Shown: positions 43,839 to 52,919 of the stretch, piece by piece
Layout of the letters: every line of letters starts with the position of its first letter
How positions within the stretch are numbered: the stretch's first letter is position 1
Virus record (IMG/VR): IMGVR_UViG_3300036834_000231
Span: 32,283 to 96,282 of that record
Length of the DNA stretch: 64,000 nt
Origin: a virus
Reading direction: 5' to 3' (one strand)
Program-made: the position numbers and the translations under genes
The notes under the pieces: model-generated
What the model was told of the DNA's origin: nothing
What the model saw: only the letters and a program-made list of their open reading frames with translations
Databases searched by the model: none

Positions 43839-46706
43839 ATGGCCGAACAGAGCGCCACGCTCATGCGCGCTTTGCTGGTCGAAGCGGGCGAGCGCCGCCA
43901 GCAGAAGAAACGCAAGGATGCGAAACGCGAGCTGGCTCATGCCAGTCTGCTTGATTTCATCGAGTACACCAAACCGGCTTATCGCGCCGGCTGGTTTCAT
44001 CGGCAGGTCTGCGCGATTCTCGAACGCTTCCTCGCCGACGTGCTCGCCGGAAAACGTCCGCGCATCATCATCACGGCGCCCCCGCAGCACGGCAAGCTGC
44101 TCGCAATGGAGACGCCCACCTTTACTCCCGGCGGGTGGAGAGCGCACGGAGATTTAAAACCGGGCGACTTCGTTTTCGGCCGCTACGGACAACCGGTCGA
44201 GGTGCTGGCCGTCAGCGAGCCCGACTGGGCTGATCGGGAAGTCGAGTTTACCGATGGCGGCGTTATTCATTGCCACGCAGCCCATGAATGGGTGGTGTTC
44301 GATCGAAGAGGTGGCGCTCTTGCCCGCACCTTAGAGACTCGCCAGCTAGAACGTGAGTGTTGCCGCTGGCAGGTCGATCCGAGCATCATACTTCCCCAGA
44401 AGGAAACCCGGCGGGGCATCGTGGATATCCGCCGATGTAAACCGCGAGAAGGGCGCTGCATCCAGGTCGAAGGCGGCGTGTATTTGGCGGGTGAGACGTT
44501 TATTCCCACGCATAACAGTGAGATGGTCTCGCGGCGCTTTCCCTGCTGGGCGATCGGGCGCCATCCGGGGTTGCGGTTTCTGTGCGGCAGCTACGGGGCG
44601 ACTTGGGCCGAGCAGCTTTCCGGGGACCGGCAGCGCATCCTCGACCTGCCGGAATACAAGGAGTTGTTTCCGAACTTCAAACTATCCAAGCGGCGCGCCG
44701 ATTACTTGGAGGTAGCTGGCGCGGACGGCTTCATGCTGGCCGCAGGCGTGGATTGCGGCATCTCGGGCCGGTCGAGCGACATCGGGCTCATCGACGATCC
44801 GGTGCGCGGCTATAAGGACGCGGTTTCCGAACTCACGCGCAACGCCATCTGGAACTGGTACAAGACAGACTTTTATTCCCGGCTGCAGAGCGGCGGCGGC
44901 GTGATTGTCATGATGTGCATGACCGGCGATACGCGGGTGCTGCGCTCGGATGGTAGCGAAACATTGTTGCGAGACATCCGGCCCGGTGATGGGGTTGCAA
45001 CATACCGAGATGGCGCGCTTTCCACGTCAAAAGTACTGAACTGGATCAATCATGGGCCTGATTCTGTGTATGAAATCAGGATGAGTTCCGGCATAACCGT
45101 CAAAGCGAACGAGCGGCATCCATTCCTGGTTCGCGTTGGCGAGGAACTGCAATGGCTGAGACTGAGAGGCTTACGCCCGGGCCAAGAAATCTGCCGGGTC
45201 AAAAGGGCAAGTGGAAGGGCAAGAAGTGTGCTTTCGAAGGCTGTGGCGAGCCAGTCGTATGCCGCAGCTATTGCAACTCGCACTACAACAGAAAGCGTTG
45301 GGCTGATGGAGTACGTCCACCCTCAATCAATCCCGCGTCCAGACGGGCAGCTCGCGTCAAGTACCGATACGGCATCAGTGCTGAAGAGTACGACCGAAAG
45401 TTCGCTGAACAGGCCGGATTGTGCGCGATCTGTCGGAAGCCACCGGGAAAAAACGTACGCGCGCATTGGGGCGGCAAGCTGTGCGTGGATCACTGCCACG
45501 ATACGGGCACCGTTCGCGCGCTTCTCTGCAACGACTGCAACCTCGCCGCCGGATACATTCAAACCGCCGACGCCGCAGAAGCTCTCGCAGCTTACCTCCG
45601 ACTTCACGCTGGACCGGATCGAGGAGATTCGAGCGGCGAAAAGTGAAGATGTCTTCGACATAGAGGTCGCGGAAACGGAGAACTTTATCGCCAGCGGTCT
45701 AGTCAGCCACAATACTCGCTGGCACATGGATGACCTGATCGGCCGGCTGCTCGACGAGGCGCGGGCGGGCAGCGGAGACCAATGGCAGGAGTACAATTTC
45801 CCCGCTTTCGCGGAAGAGGACGAGCCGAATCGCCGGCAGGGCGAGCCGCTCTCGCCCGAGCGCTATGACCAGCAGTCGCTTGAATCGATCAAAAGGGTGC
45901 AGGGCTCTTATGCCTGGAGCGCTCTTTATCAGGGTCGCCCGACCCCGGCCGAAGGACTGCTCCTGCGGCGCGATTACTGGCGTTATTGGAACGCGAACGA
46001 TTTGCCGCAGTTCGAGCTTATCGTCATCTCGCTCGATTGCACCTTCAAGGTTACGACTGACTCCGATCATGTCTCGCTGCTCGCAATCGGCTTCGTCGGC
46101 TCGCGTGGCTATCTGCTCGACCGCACTTGCGAACGCATGGGCTACGTTGCAACGAAAGCCGAGGCGCTGCGGCTCGCGCGCAAGCACAAGGCGCATGTGC
46201 TCTTGATCGAGGATGCGGCGAACGGACCGGCGGTATGCGAGGAATTGCGCCGCAACAGCGGACAGCTTACCGTGATTCCGCTGCCGACCGAGGGCGGGAA
46301 ACTGGCGCGCGCCTGGCCTTTTTCAGCGGACCTCGAAGCGGGCAACGTGCTGCTGCCCGAGGATCAGAACTGGTCGGGGGAAATCGTCGATTATGCCTCG
46401 AAGTTTCCCGCGACGCCGATGGATCACGACATCGACGCACTGACGCAGGCCTTCAACTGGCGGCGCGAAAACCTGCACGGCTTGTTTGCCTATTACGAAG
46501 CGGAGGCGAATCGCATTGTGAATCCCGATCAAAAAACCATGGTCAAGGTGGCGCTCGCGGAAGAGACGCCCGCTTGCCCGCAGTGCCAATCGTTCGCGGT
46601 GCGCTTGTTCGGTTCGACGTACCGCTGCAATCAATGCGGGGTCGAATGGCAGAAGCCGGGCGCGGAGCCCGAAGCGCCCACCACGCGGGCGCGCCAGCTT
46701 ACTTGA
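43839..46706 (+). CDS. terL: large terminase subunit with two inteins
   Basis: The 955-residue precursor would splice to about 549 residues. The ATPase P-loop PPQHGK (81-86) continues after intein 1 as SEMVSRRFP. Walker B is LIDDPV (317-322). VIVMM joins TRWHMDDLIG after intein 2. Nuclease acids D733 (SLDCTF), E791/D792 (IEDAANG) and D862-D866 (MDHDID) are present. A zinc ribbon (C913, C916, C930, C933) ends the protein, an uncommon addition. TerL translocates DNA into the prohead and cuts it. It follows terS. Confidence 0.93.
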   Translation: MAEQSATLMRALLVEAGERRQQKKRKDAKRELAHASLLDFIEYTKPAYRAGWFHRQVCAILERFLADVLAGKRPRIIITAPPQHGKLLAMETPTFTPGGWRAHGDLKPGDFVFGRYGQPVEVLAVSEPDWADREVEFTDGGVIHCHAAHEWVVFDRRGGALARTLETRQLERECCRWQVDPSIILPQKETRRGIVDIRRCKPREGRCIQVEGGVYLAGETFIPTHNSEMVSRRFPCWAIGRHPGLRFLCGSYGATWAEQLSGDRQRILDLPEYKELFPNFKLSKRRADYLEVAGADGFMLAAGVDCGISGRSSDIGLIDDPVRGYKDAVSELTRNAIWNWYKTDFYSRLQSGGGVIVMMCMTGDTRVLRSDGSETLLRDIRPGDGVATYRDGALSTSKVLNWINHGPDSVYEIRMSSGITVKANERHPFLVRVGEELQWLRLRGLRPGQEICRVKRASGRARSVLSKAVASQSYAAAIATRTTTESVGLMEYVHPQSIPRPDGQLASSTDTASVLKSTTESSLNRPDCARSVGSHREKTYARIGAASCAWITATIRAPFARFSATTATSPPDTFKPPTPQKLSQLTSDFTLDRIEEIRAAKSEDVFDIEVAETENFIASGLVSHNTRWHMDDLIGRLLDEARAGSGDQWQEYNFPAFAEEDEPNRRQGEPLSPERYDQQSLESIKRVQGSYAWSALYQGRPTPAEGLLLRRDYWRYWNANDLPQFELIVISLDCTFKVTTDSDHVSLLAIGFVGSRGYLLDRTCERMGYVATKAEALRLARKHKAHVLLIEDAANGPAVCEELRRNSGQLTVIPLPTEGGKLARAWPFSADLEAGNVLLPEDQNWSGEIVDYASKFPATPMDHDIDALTQAFNWRRENLHGLFAYYEAEANRIVNPDQKTMVKVALAEETPACPQCQSFAVRLFGSTYRCNQCGVEWQKPGAEPEAPTTRARQLT
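44097..44516 (+). other. intein 1 (class 3-like mini-intein) in TerL P-loop
   Basis: Residues 87-226 interrupt HGK|S. The first residue is Leu instead of Cys/Ser. Instead the class 3 residues can be placed: W151 two after H149 (block B), C207 in GRCIQV (block F) and T224 in FIPTHN (block G). It ends H225-N226 with Ser +1. About 140 residues and no endonuclease, so it can splice but not home. Confidence 0.85.
44916..45713 (+). other. intein 2 (class 1) in TerL, with out-of-frame HNH gene
   Basis: Residues 360-625. The N-terminal part CMTGDTRVLRSDGSETLLRD ... RHPFLVRVGEELQWLRLRGLRPG and the C-terminal part EDVFDIEVAETENFIASGLVSHN|T form a standard splicing domain with Cys1, His-Asn end and Thr +1. 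The linker between them (about 455-585) is Ser/Thr/Ala-rich filler in the intein frame because it is read out of frame over an HNH gene. Confidence 0.88.
45152..45646 (+). CDS. HNH (endonuclease VII-like) gene nested in intein 2, other frame
   Basis: The 164-residue product has a zinc knuckle (C26, C31, C37, C41) and YGISAEEYDRKFAEQAGLCAICRKP then CVDHCHDTG (D113-H114-H116) and ALLCNDCNLAAGYIQ (N130), the layout of recombination endonuclease VII/HNH proteins. It is in a different phase from terL. Its first 15 or so codons overlap intein N-domain code and its end overlaps the start of the intein C-part. Probably the homing endonuclease of the element, expressed as a free protein. No ribosome binding site is obvious. 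Confidence 0.88.
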   Translation: MAETERLTPGPRNLPGQKGKWKGKKCAFEGCGEPVVCRSYCNSHYNRKRWADGVRPPSINPASRRAARVKYRYGISAEEYDRKFAEQAGLCAICRKPPGKNVRAHWGGKLCVDHCHDTGTVRALLCNDCNLAAGYIQTADAAEALAAYLRLHAGPDRGDSSGEK

Positions 46707-47026
46707 TGGATATGCTGACAGCGATTTTCGTCCGGCATGAGCTCGGCCAAACGTGGCGCGCCGTGCGGATGCGCATCCACCTGGGAATGAAGCGGCTCGA
46801 TCGCCGCCTGGCGTCTTTGGAGCAAGCGGCGCATGCGTTTTTATTGCGCACCGCCGTCTATCGCTTCACCCGGGTTGATGTGAACGCAAAATGTCCCGCT
46901 TGCGGCCATCGCCTCGGTCGGATTGAGTTTGCCTCAGACCTGCGGTTGATCCGGCATGTCTGTCTCGTGTGCGCGGCGGCTTGGGGCGAGCGCCCGGTGG
47001 TCGATCCGACGTACTGGATCAAGTAA
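46706..47026 (+). CDS. hypothetical zinc-binding protein (106 aa)
   Basis: Start MDMLTAIFVRHELGQTWRAV overlaps the terL stop (TGATG). A helical part precedes CPACGHRLGRIEF and HVCLVCAAAWGER, a four-cysteine zinc site. No family. Confidence 0.7.
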   Translation: MDMLTAIFVRHELGQTWRAVRMRIHLGMKRLDRRLASLEQAAHAFLLRTAVYRFTRVDVNAKCPACGHRLGRIEFASDLRLIRHVCLVCAAAWGERPVVDPTYWIK

Positions 47027-47033
47027 AAAGCAA

Positions 47034-47053
47034 AGGGCCTCTTTCGAGGCCCT
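47034..47053 (+). terminator. hairpin, probable terminator
   Basis: AGGGCCTC-TTTC-GAGGCCCT, perfect 8-bp stem, no T run. Separates the terminase and portal genes. Confidence 0.55.
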
Positions 47054-47103
47054 GCCAGACGAGATGAAACGCTAATACCGAAACGACTCCCAGTATACGC
47101 CAA

Positions 47104-48618
47104 ATGGGTCAGCTCATTAAACCTCCCAAGCTGCTGCCGTTGACGGCCGCCGGCATCACGCCGATCCCCCTGCGGGCGGGCGGGGTGCGCGATCTCACTG
47201 TGCAGGAGTGGTTCGGTCCGCTCGAACCGTTGTTGCCGACTGCGCCGCCCGGCACGCAGCCGCGCCAGTGGGAGTTTCTGCCCGGACAGAACATCACCTG
47301 GGTGCCGCGCGCCGACGAGGCGATCGGTTTTCAGGACCTCATTTATATGTCCGAGAACTGCGACCTGGTGCGCATCGTGATCGAGTCTTTAAAGGATCAG
47401 ATTTGCATCCGGCCCTGGCAGGTGCGGGTCGTCGCGATCCCGGGCGAGACGCAGCGGGAACGGGCGCAGCGCTCGCGCAATGATCCGCGGGTGCCGCTCT
47501 GGACCGACTTTCTGCAATGGCCCAATCCCGAGAACGCCTGGTGCGATTGGCTGCGCATGCTCCTCGAGGATCTGCTGGTGCTCGACGCCCCGTCCATTCT
47601 GTTGCAGCGGACGAGAAAGGGCGATATCGGCGCGTTGCGCGTCATCGACGGGCAGACGATCAACCGCATCATCGACGACAACGGCTTTACGCCCCTGCCG
47701 CCCGATTCCGCTTATCAGCAAATCCTCTACGGACAGCCCGCGGTCGATCTGACGACCGACGATCTGGTGTACCGGCCGCGCAATTTGCGCGCTCGCAAGA
47801 TGTTCGGCTTTTCGCCGGTCGAGCAGATCATGACGACGCTGAATATCGCGGTGCGCCGCACTCGTTTTCAGTTGGCCAATTACACCGAAGGCAATGTGCC
47901 CGAAGCGCTGTACACCATGCCCGGCAGCGTCACCGAAGACAATGTGCGCAAGTTTCAGAGCTGGTTCGATACCCAGCTCGCCGGCAACCTGGCGTTGCGC
48001 AGGCGCATTTGGTTCATCCCGGGCGACGACAAAGGCGTCAACCGCCTGCATTGGACGAAGGAAGCGCTGCTCAAAGACGACGCTGACGAATGGTTTGCGC
48101 GCATCATCTGCTTCGCTTTCCGGATTTCGCCGAAAGAGCTCATAAAAGCTATGAACAGGGCTACGGCTGCAGAGTCCCAGGATTCGACCGAAGAGCAAGG
48201 CGTCCATTCGATCTGCCAGTGGGTAGCTGACACCATCAACTATATCATTCAGCGCAAGGCCGGGCATAAGGATATCGAATTCGTCTTTTCGCAGAAGCGC
48301 GAAGCCGATGCCTTGAAGCAGGCGCAGGCCGACAAGATTTACGTGGACACGGGCATCGTCACGCGCAATGAGTTGCGGGAGGACCTCGGTTCCGATCCGA
48401 GTCAAGACCCCAATGCCGATGTGCTCGGGGTGACGACCGGTCTAGGCTTCATTCCGCTCGGCATGAACCGGCAGGACGCCAATAACAGCGTTGCCTCGGG
48501 CTCGGACGTCTTGAGCCATTTGCCGCCCGCGCCATCGCCGGATACCCCGGCCAAGAAACCGAGCAGCAACGGCAAGCCGGCGCCCGCGCCGAAAAGCAAT
48601 GCGCGTGGCGGTGAGTGA
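47104..48618 (+). CDS. portal protein
   Basis: The 504-residue product has the HK97-type portal plan: VRIVIESLKDQICIRPWQVRV, WLRMLLEDLLVLDAPSILLQR, DDLVYRPRNLRARKMFGFSPVEQIMTTLN, QLANYTEGNVPEALYTMPG and later SPKELI then ATAAESQDSTEEQGVHSICQWVADTIN. The C-terminal tail is Pro/Lys-rich. It forms the dodecameric vertex through which DNA passes. Confidence 0.93.
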   Translation: MGQLIKPPKLLPLTAAGITPIPLRAGGVRDLTVQEWFGPLEPLLPTAPPGTQPRQWEFLPGQNITWVPRADEAIGFQDLIYMSENCDLVRIVIESLKDQICIRPWQVRVVAIPGETQRERAQRSRNDPRVPLWTDFLQWPNPENAWCDWLRMLLEDLLVLDAPSILLQRTRKGDIGALRVIDGQTINRIIDDNGFTPLPPDSAYQQILYGQPAVDLTTDDLVYRPRNLRARKMFGFSPVEQIMTTLNIAVRRTRFQLANYTEGNVPEALYTMPGSVTEDNVRKFQSWFDTQLAGNLALRRRIWFIPGDDKGVNRLHWTKEALLKDDADEWFARIICFAFRISPKELIKAMNRATAAESQDSTEEQGVHSICQWVADTINYIIQRKAGHKDIEFVFSQKREADALKQAQADKIYVDTGIVTRNELREDLGSDPSQDPNADVLGVTTGLGFIPLGMNRQDANNSVASGSDVLSHLPPAPSPDTPAKKPSSNGKPAPAPKSNARGGE

Positions 48619-48619
48619 A

Positions 48620-48856
48620 TTATTCGATTTTCCGGAGATTGTCCGGTGGGATTCGATCCAGCAATTTCCGGATTCCGTCGAGCAGCTTCACCACATCGTC
48701 GTGCAGCCGTAAATTGGATTCGCGCAAGACGTTATTCGATTTATCCAAGCCCGCGATGGACTGGAAAATTTTATCGTGCTCGACCCAATTGCGCTCGATT
48801 GAATCTTCCATGCGGCGCATCCGTTCGCGCCAGTCGTAACCATTCGGTTCAGCCAT
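48620..48856 (-). CDS. coiled-coil protein (78 aa)
   Basis: MAEPNGYDWRERMRRMEDSI ... KLLDGIRKLLDRIPPD. Antisense gene in the virion operon, lying between portal and protease. TATCAT lies 9 bases upstream. Related in design to the soluble coiled-coil proteins at 26513 and 32791. Confidence 0.6.
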   Translation of the reverse strand: MAEPNGYDWRERMRRMEDSIERNWVEHDKIFQSIAGLDKSNNVLRESNLRLHDDVVKLLDGIRKLLDRIPPDNLRKIE

Positions 48857-48894
48857 TTTGACTGAATGATAACGCAGCTTTTGAAGGAGTCCCT

Positions 48895-50712
48895 TTGGAA
48901 CCAACAACATTTCAGAAGTTCGTCCCTTTCGCCAAAGTGGACGCGGCGAAACAAGAGGTTTGGGGCGTGGTGACCGCGGAGGTCCCGGACAAGGACGGCG
49001 AGATCTGCGACTATGCCTCGACCAAACCGTACTACAAGACCTGGTCGGAGGAGTTCGTCAAGTCGACGGACGGCAAATCGTGCGGCAACCTGCGCTACAT
49101 GCACCAGTTGAAGGCCGTAGGCAAAGGCATCGGCATCGAATTCCGCGACGACGATAAGGAAATCTGGATGGGGTTCAAGGTGACCGACGACCCCACCTGG
49201 AAGGATGTCGAAGAAGGCGTTTTGACCGGCTTTTCGCAAGGCGGCCGCTATGTCAAGGGCCCGGATTCGAGTAAACGTTACACCGCCAATCCGCACGAGG
49301 TTTCGGTGGTCGATAACCCGGCGCTCGGCGTAGCGCACTTCGCCTACATCAAGTCGGATGGCTCGGTCGAAATGCGCAAGGTGCGCTCGGAAGTTGCGCC
49401 CCAGGCGCAGATTGCCGTGCCGCTGAACCAATACGTCAACCTCGGAGGTGTAGGCACGAATGTGCCATATGCATTTGTGAATGTGCCCTATGCGCCGCCG
49501 CCGCAGCCCGATGTGGCGCAGATCGTGCGCTCGACGCTCGATGAGTTCTTCAAGGCGGAAAAGAAGACCAAGCGCGTGGCGGGCGAAGACCTGCCGGCGA
49601 GCGCTTTCGCCTATGTGGGCGACGCCGAGAAGACCGAGACCTGGAAACTGCCGATTCAGTTCTCTTCGGAAGAGAAAACCAAGTCGCATATCCGCAATGC
49701 GCTCGCGCGCTTCAGTCAGACCGAAGGCATTCCCGCCGACGAGCGCCCAAAAGTGCTCGCCCGCATCAAGGCAGCGGCCAAGAAGCACGGCATCTCGACC
49801 GACACGGCGGATAAGGTGCTCGCCGCGCACGAACTGCTGGGCGCAGCCGAAGAAGAAATTCGCAAAGGCATGTACGATGTCGCGCGGTTCGCGCAATTGC
49901 TGCAAGGCCTCACATGGCTGCAGCAAATGGCGGAACGCGAAAAGGCGGAAGAAGAAGACGAGAGCGAAGTACCGCTCGATCTGCTTGACCGCATCAAGGA
50001 TCTGGTTGCGGTGTTTCTCGATATGGCCCGAGAAGAAGCGGAGGAGCTGACCCTCCCCGATTCGGACGATGCCTCTCCCATGTATTACGCGACGCACGCG
50101 CAAGTGACCAAAATCTCCCGGCTGCTCGCGCGAGCCGCCGCGAGCAATTCAAAAGAAGCCGGTACCCCGGCAAAAGGAGTTAACACTATGTCGGACCTCA
50201 GCAAAGGCGCCGGCCTGCTCGACCATCTCCGCAAAGCGAAAGACATGGCCGACGATCATAACGAAAAGATGAAGGCCCATATCGACAAATGCATGGGCAA
50301 AGTCGAAGGGTCGAAGGAAGAAGAGGACGAAGCCGAGAAGGCCGCGAAGGCGGCAGCCGCCAAAGCTGCGCAGGCTACGATTCCTCCCGTCACCGCTTCC
50401 TCGACCGCCGCCGCCGTCGAGCAGCCGGCCTTCGACAAGGCTTTGACCAGCCGCTTCGAAGAAGTTGTGAAAGGGATGCAGGAGCGCTTCGACGCGATGC
50501 TCAAGAAATACGAGAACGCGCTCGAACCGCCGAAGGCTGCGGCGACGACCAAGGTGGTCACGAAGGCGCAGGATGGCGCAGCTTCGCCCGAAGAAAAAGA
50601 GGAAGAGCTCGTCGAGCCCTCGTTCCAGCCAGCCGGCACTCCCTCGCTCGGCGTCAGCGATCAATATCGCAAGGCGCTGCGCAGCGTCAAGGGCGTAGCG
50701 GTAACCCAGTAG
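48895..50712 (+). CDS. XkdF-like capsid protease fused to DUF6582-like and scaffold-like parts
   Basis: Starts TTG 48895 after GAAGGAG. N-terminal part: VWGVVTAEVPDKDGEICDY, VLTGFSQGGRYVKGP, NPHEVSVVDNPAL, an XkdF-type prohead protease plan. Middle: LPASAFAYVGDAEKTETWKLPI ... HIRNALARFSQTEGIPADERPKVLARIKAAAKKHGI, like the DUF6582 domain. The last third is acidic and coiled-coil (EEEDEAEKAAKAAAAKAAQ; FEEVVKGMQERFDAMLKKYE), suited to scaffolding. MSDLSKGAGLLDHL at about 50190 has its own ribosome binding site (AAAAGGAG) and may start a separate scaffold protein. Confidence 0.85.
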   Translation: MEPTTFQKFVPFAKVDAAKQEVWGVVTAEVPDKDGEICDYASTKPYYKTWSEEFVKSTDGKSCGNLRYMHQLKAVGKGIGIEFRDDDKEIWMGFKVTDDPTWKDVEEGVLTGFSQGGRYVKGPDSSKRYTANPHEVSVVDNPALGVAHFAYIKSDGSVEMRKVRSEVAPQAQIAVPLNQYVNLGGVGTNVPYAFVNVPYAPPPQPDVAQIVRSTLDEFFKAEKKTKRVAGEDLPASAFAYVGDAEKTETWKLPIQFSSEEKTKSHIRNALARFSQTEGIPADERPKVLARIKAAAKKHGISTDTADKVLAAHELLGAAEEEIRKGMYDVARFAQLLQGLTWLQQMAEREKAEEEDESEVPLDLLDRIKDLVAVFLDMAREEAEELTLPDSDDASPMYYATHAQVTKISRLLARAAASNSKEAGTPAKGVNTMSDLSKGAGLLDHLRKAKDMADDHNEKMKAHIDKCMGKVEGSKEEEDEAEKAAKAAAAKAAQATIPPVTASSTAAAVEQPAFDKALTSRFEEVVKGMQERFDAMLKKYENALEPPKAAATTKVVTKAQDGAASPEEKEEELVEPSFQPAGTPSLGVSDQYRKALRSVKGVAVTQ

Positions 50713-50737
50713 CATTTTTAGTTTTGCGAGAGACCCC

Positions 50738-52252
50738 ATGAGCATTGAAAGACTCGATCAGTCGTCCTATGCGTCCCTGGCCGCTTCTGCCACGCGCAGC
50801 CTGCGCAAGGACGCCACCACGCAGGGCATCACCACCGCCACCGGGATGGTGTTCTACGATCTGCGGCCGCCCGCTTATTTGCTGTATCCCGTCAATACCC
50901 CGCTGCGCAACTCCATACCGCGCTCCGGAAAAGTGAACGCGGGCGTCGGCACGGCGGCCCACTGGAAAGCTTTTGTCAACCCGAACGCGACCAGTAACTT
51001 CGCGGGCGTCGCAGAAGGCCAGCGCAACGCCTTCTTGAGCTTCCAGGAAAAAGACTACACCGCCGCCTATAAAGAGCTCGGTCAAGAGTCGTTTACGACT
51101 TTCACCGGGCAATTCGCGGCCGAAGGCTTCACCGATCCGATGGCCGATTCGCAGACCATGGTGCTGCATTCGATCATGCTGTCGGAAGAAGGCATGCTGA
51201 TCGGCGGCAATGCTACCTATCAGTTGACGACGGCGCCGACGCCGACCGTCGCCTTGCAAAGCGGCGCCGGTTTCACCACCGGCTCGACCGTCAGCGTAGC
51301 CGTTGTCGCCATCACCCATTGGGGCTGGTATTTCCAGGGAGGCCTCGCCGCCGTGGCGAGCGGCTTGACGCCGACCACCACGAGGAGCAACGCGGACGGC
51401 ACGAGCACCACCGTCAATGGCGGCTTGAGCGCCGTCAGCGCCATGTCCACGGTTGCGACCACCACCAGCGGCAACAATCAAGTGCTCGCGAAAGTGGCTG
51501 CGGTCAAGGGCGCGGTCGCCTATGCCTGGTTCGTGAACAATACCGATGCTTCCGCGCCGACGCTGGCGAACGCCAAGCTCGCGGCCGTCACCAATGCGCC
51601 CGTCTATGTGATCACCGGGGCCGCCGTTGGCACGCAGACCGCCGCCGCCACCGGTCTCAACACGGACACCTCGACCAATGCGCTGGCGTTTGACGGCCTG
51701 ATGTCCTTTACTGCGCAAAGCGGCTATTGGCTCGACCTCGGCGGCAGTTCCCTGACGCCCAACAGCGATGGCACCATCCTCGAGATCGAGACGGTTCTGC
51801 AGTTCCTGTGGAATAACTATCAGGCGACGGTCGACGACATTTATGTGCCGAGCGATCAGTTGCTGCTGATCTCGCGCGCCATCCTCGCGGGCACGAGCGG
51901 CAATCCTTCCGCTTTCCGCATCCTGCTCGATAAAGAGGACCAGGGCAAGATTCTGGGCGGTTCGCTCGCCGTCAGCTACCTCTCGAAATACACCATGGGC
52001 GGGGCGAAACAAATCAACATTCAGCTCCATCCGGGTCTCGCGCCCGGCACCATGCTGTTCGACATCAAAAGCAATCCCTATCCGCACAGCCGCCTCACGA
52101 CGGTGCGCGAAATCCTCACGCAGCGCGATTATTATTCGCTGCTCTATCCGATCCGCACTAGGCGCTGGGAGTACGGCACTTACGTACACGAGGTGCTCGC
52201 GCACCGGCTGCCGCAGCTCACCGCCGTGATTTCTGGCGCCGCCGTCAAGTAG
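50738..52252 (+). CDS. major capsid protein
   Basis: The 504-residue product follows protease and scaffold and has an alanine-rich, Ser/Thr-rich insert (about 165-320) inside an otherwise capsid-like chain (SYASLAASATRSLRK, VFYDLRPPAYLLYPVNTPLRN, ILEIETVLQFLWNNYQATVDDIYV, RDYYSLLYPIRTRRWEYGTYVHEVLAHR). HK97 fold is inferred from position and shape. The insert may be a surface domain. Confidence 0.82.
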   Translation: MSIERLDQSSYASLAASATRSLRKDATTQGITTATGMVFYDLRPPAYLLYPVNTPLRNSIPRSGKVNAGVGTAAHWKAFVNPNATSNFAGVAEGQRNAFLSFQEKDYTAAYKELGQESFTTFTGQFAAEGFTDPMADSQTMVLHSIMLSEEGMLIGGNATYQLTTAPTPTVALQSGAGFTTGSTVSVAVVAITHWGWYFQGGLAAVASGLTPTTTRSNADGTSTTVNGGLSAVSAMSTVATTTSGNNQVLAKVAAVKGAVAYAWFVNNTDASAPTLANAKLAAVTNAPVYVITGAAVGTQTAAATGLNTDTSTNALAFDGLMSFTAQSGYWLDLGGSSLTPNSDGTILEIETVLQFLWNNYQATVDDIYVPSDQLLLISRAILAGTSGNPSAFRILLDKEDQGKILGGSLAVSYLSKYTMGGAKQINIQLHPGLAPGTMLFDIKSNPYPHSRLTTVREILTQRDYYSLLYPIRTRRWEYGTYVHEVLAHRLPQLTAVISGAAVK

Positions 52253-52304
52253 TTCGCCGCGGGCGGCCGGAGTCTGACGCCGCCCGGTTCTTTGGGTATT
52301 TCCT

Positions 52305-52910
52305 ATGGCGGTAATCGATCTCTGCACGCTCGAAGACGTGAAGTCGTATCTGGGCATTTCCGCTTCCTCCAGCGCGGATGACGATTTGCTCGAAAAAATG
52401 ATTACCAGCGTCAGCCAGTTCTGGCTCACGCGCACTTCGCGCTCGACATTAAACTCGGTCCAGTCCTTCACGGAGCGCTACGACGGCAATGGCAAGGATA
52501 TTTTGCTCTTGCGTCAGTGGCCCATTGTTTCCGTCACCTCGCTCTCGGTCGATGGCCGGCCCATTCCGCAGAGCCCAGATTTTATCGCGGCGGGCTGGGC
52601 GATCAATCCGACAGCCGATGCGGTCGTGATCCTCGGAGCCGGTAATTACGGCTTCGGCTACTACCAGCAGTACTTCGCCTATGGCCGCATGAACGTTGCG
52701 GTCACTTATGAGGCGGGTTATAACGGCGCGCCGGCCGATGTGGCGGACGCGGCCCGCAAGCAAGTCGCCGTCAATTTCAAGCGCAAAAGCATCACCGATC
52801 AGGCCTCCATTTCCCTGCCGCAAGGCGGCGGCACGACGACTTGGCGCAGTTGGGAGGTTCCGCCCGAGGTGGAATGCGTCATCCAGAACTACCGCCGAAT
52901 GTGGCCTTGA
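52305..52910 (+). CDS. head-tail connector protein
   Basis: MAVIDLCTLEDVKSYLGISA opens as in gp6-type connectors (LxxVKxYLGI), then SRSTLNSVQSFTERYDGNGKDILLLRQWPIVSVTSLSVDG, which is the usual tail-side pattern, and VADAARKQVAVNFKRK. 201 residues. Follows the capsid gene as usual. Confidence 0.82.
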   Translation: MAVIDLCTLEDVKSYLGISASSSADDDLLEKMITSVSQFWLTRTSRSTLNSVQSFTERYDGNGKDILLLRQWPIVSVTSLSVDGRPIPQSPDFIAAGWAINPTADAVVILGAGNYGFGYYQQYFAYGRMNVAVTYEAGYNGAPADVADAARKQVAVNFKRKSITDQASISLPQGGGTTTWRSWEVPPEVECVIQNYRRMWP

Positions 52911-52919
52911 AGGGAAGTT

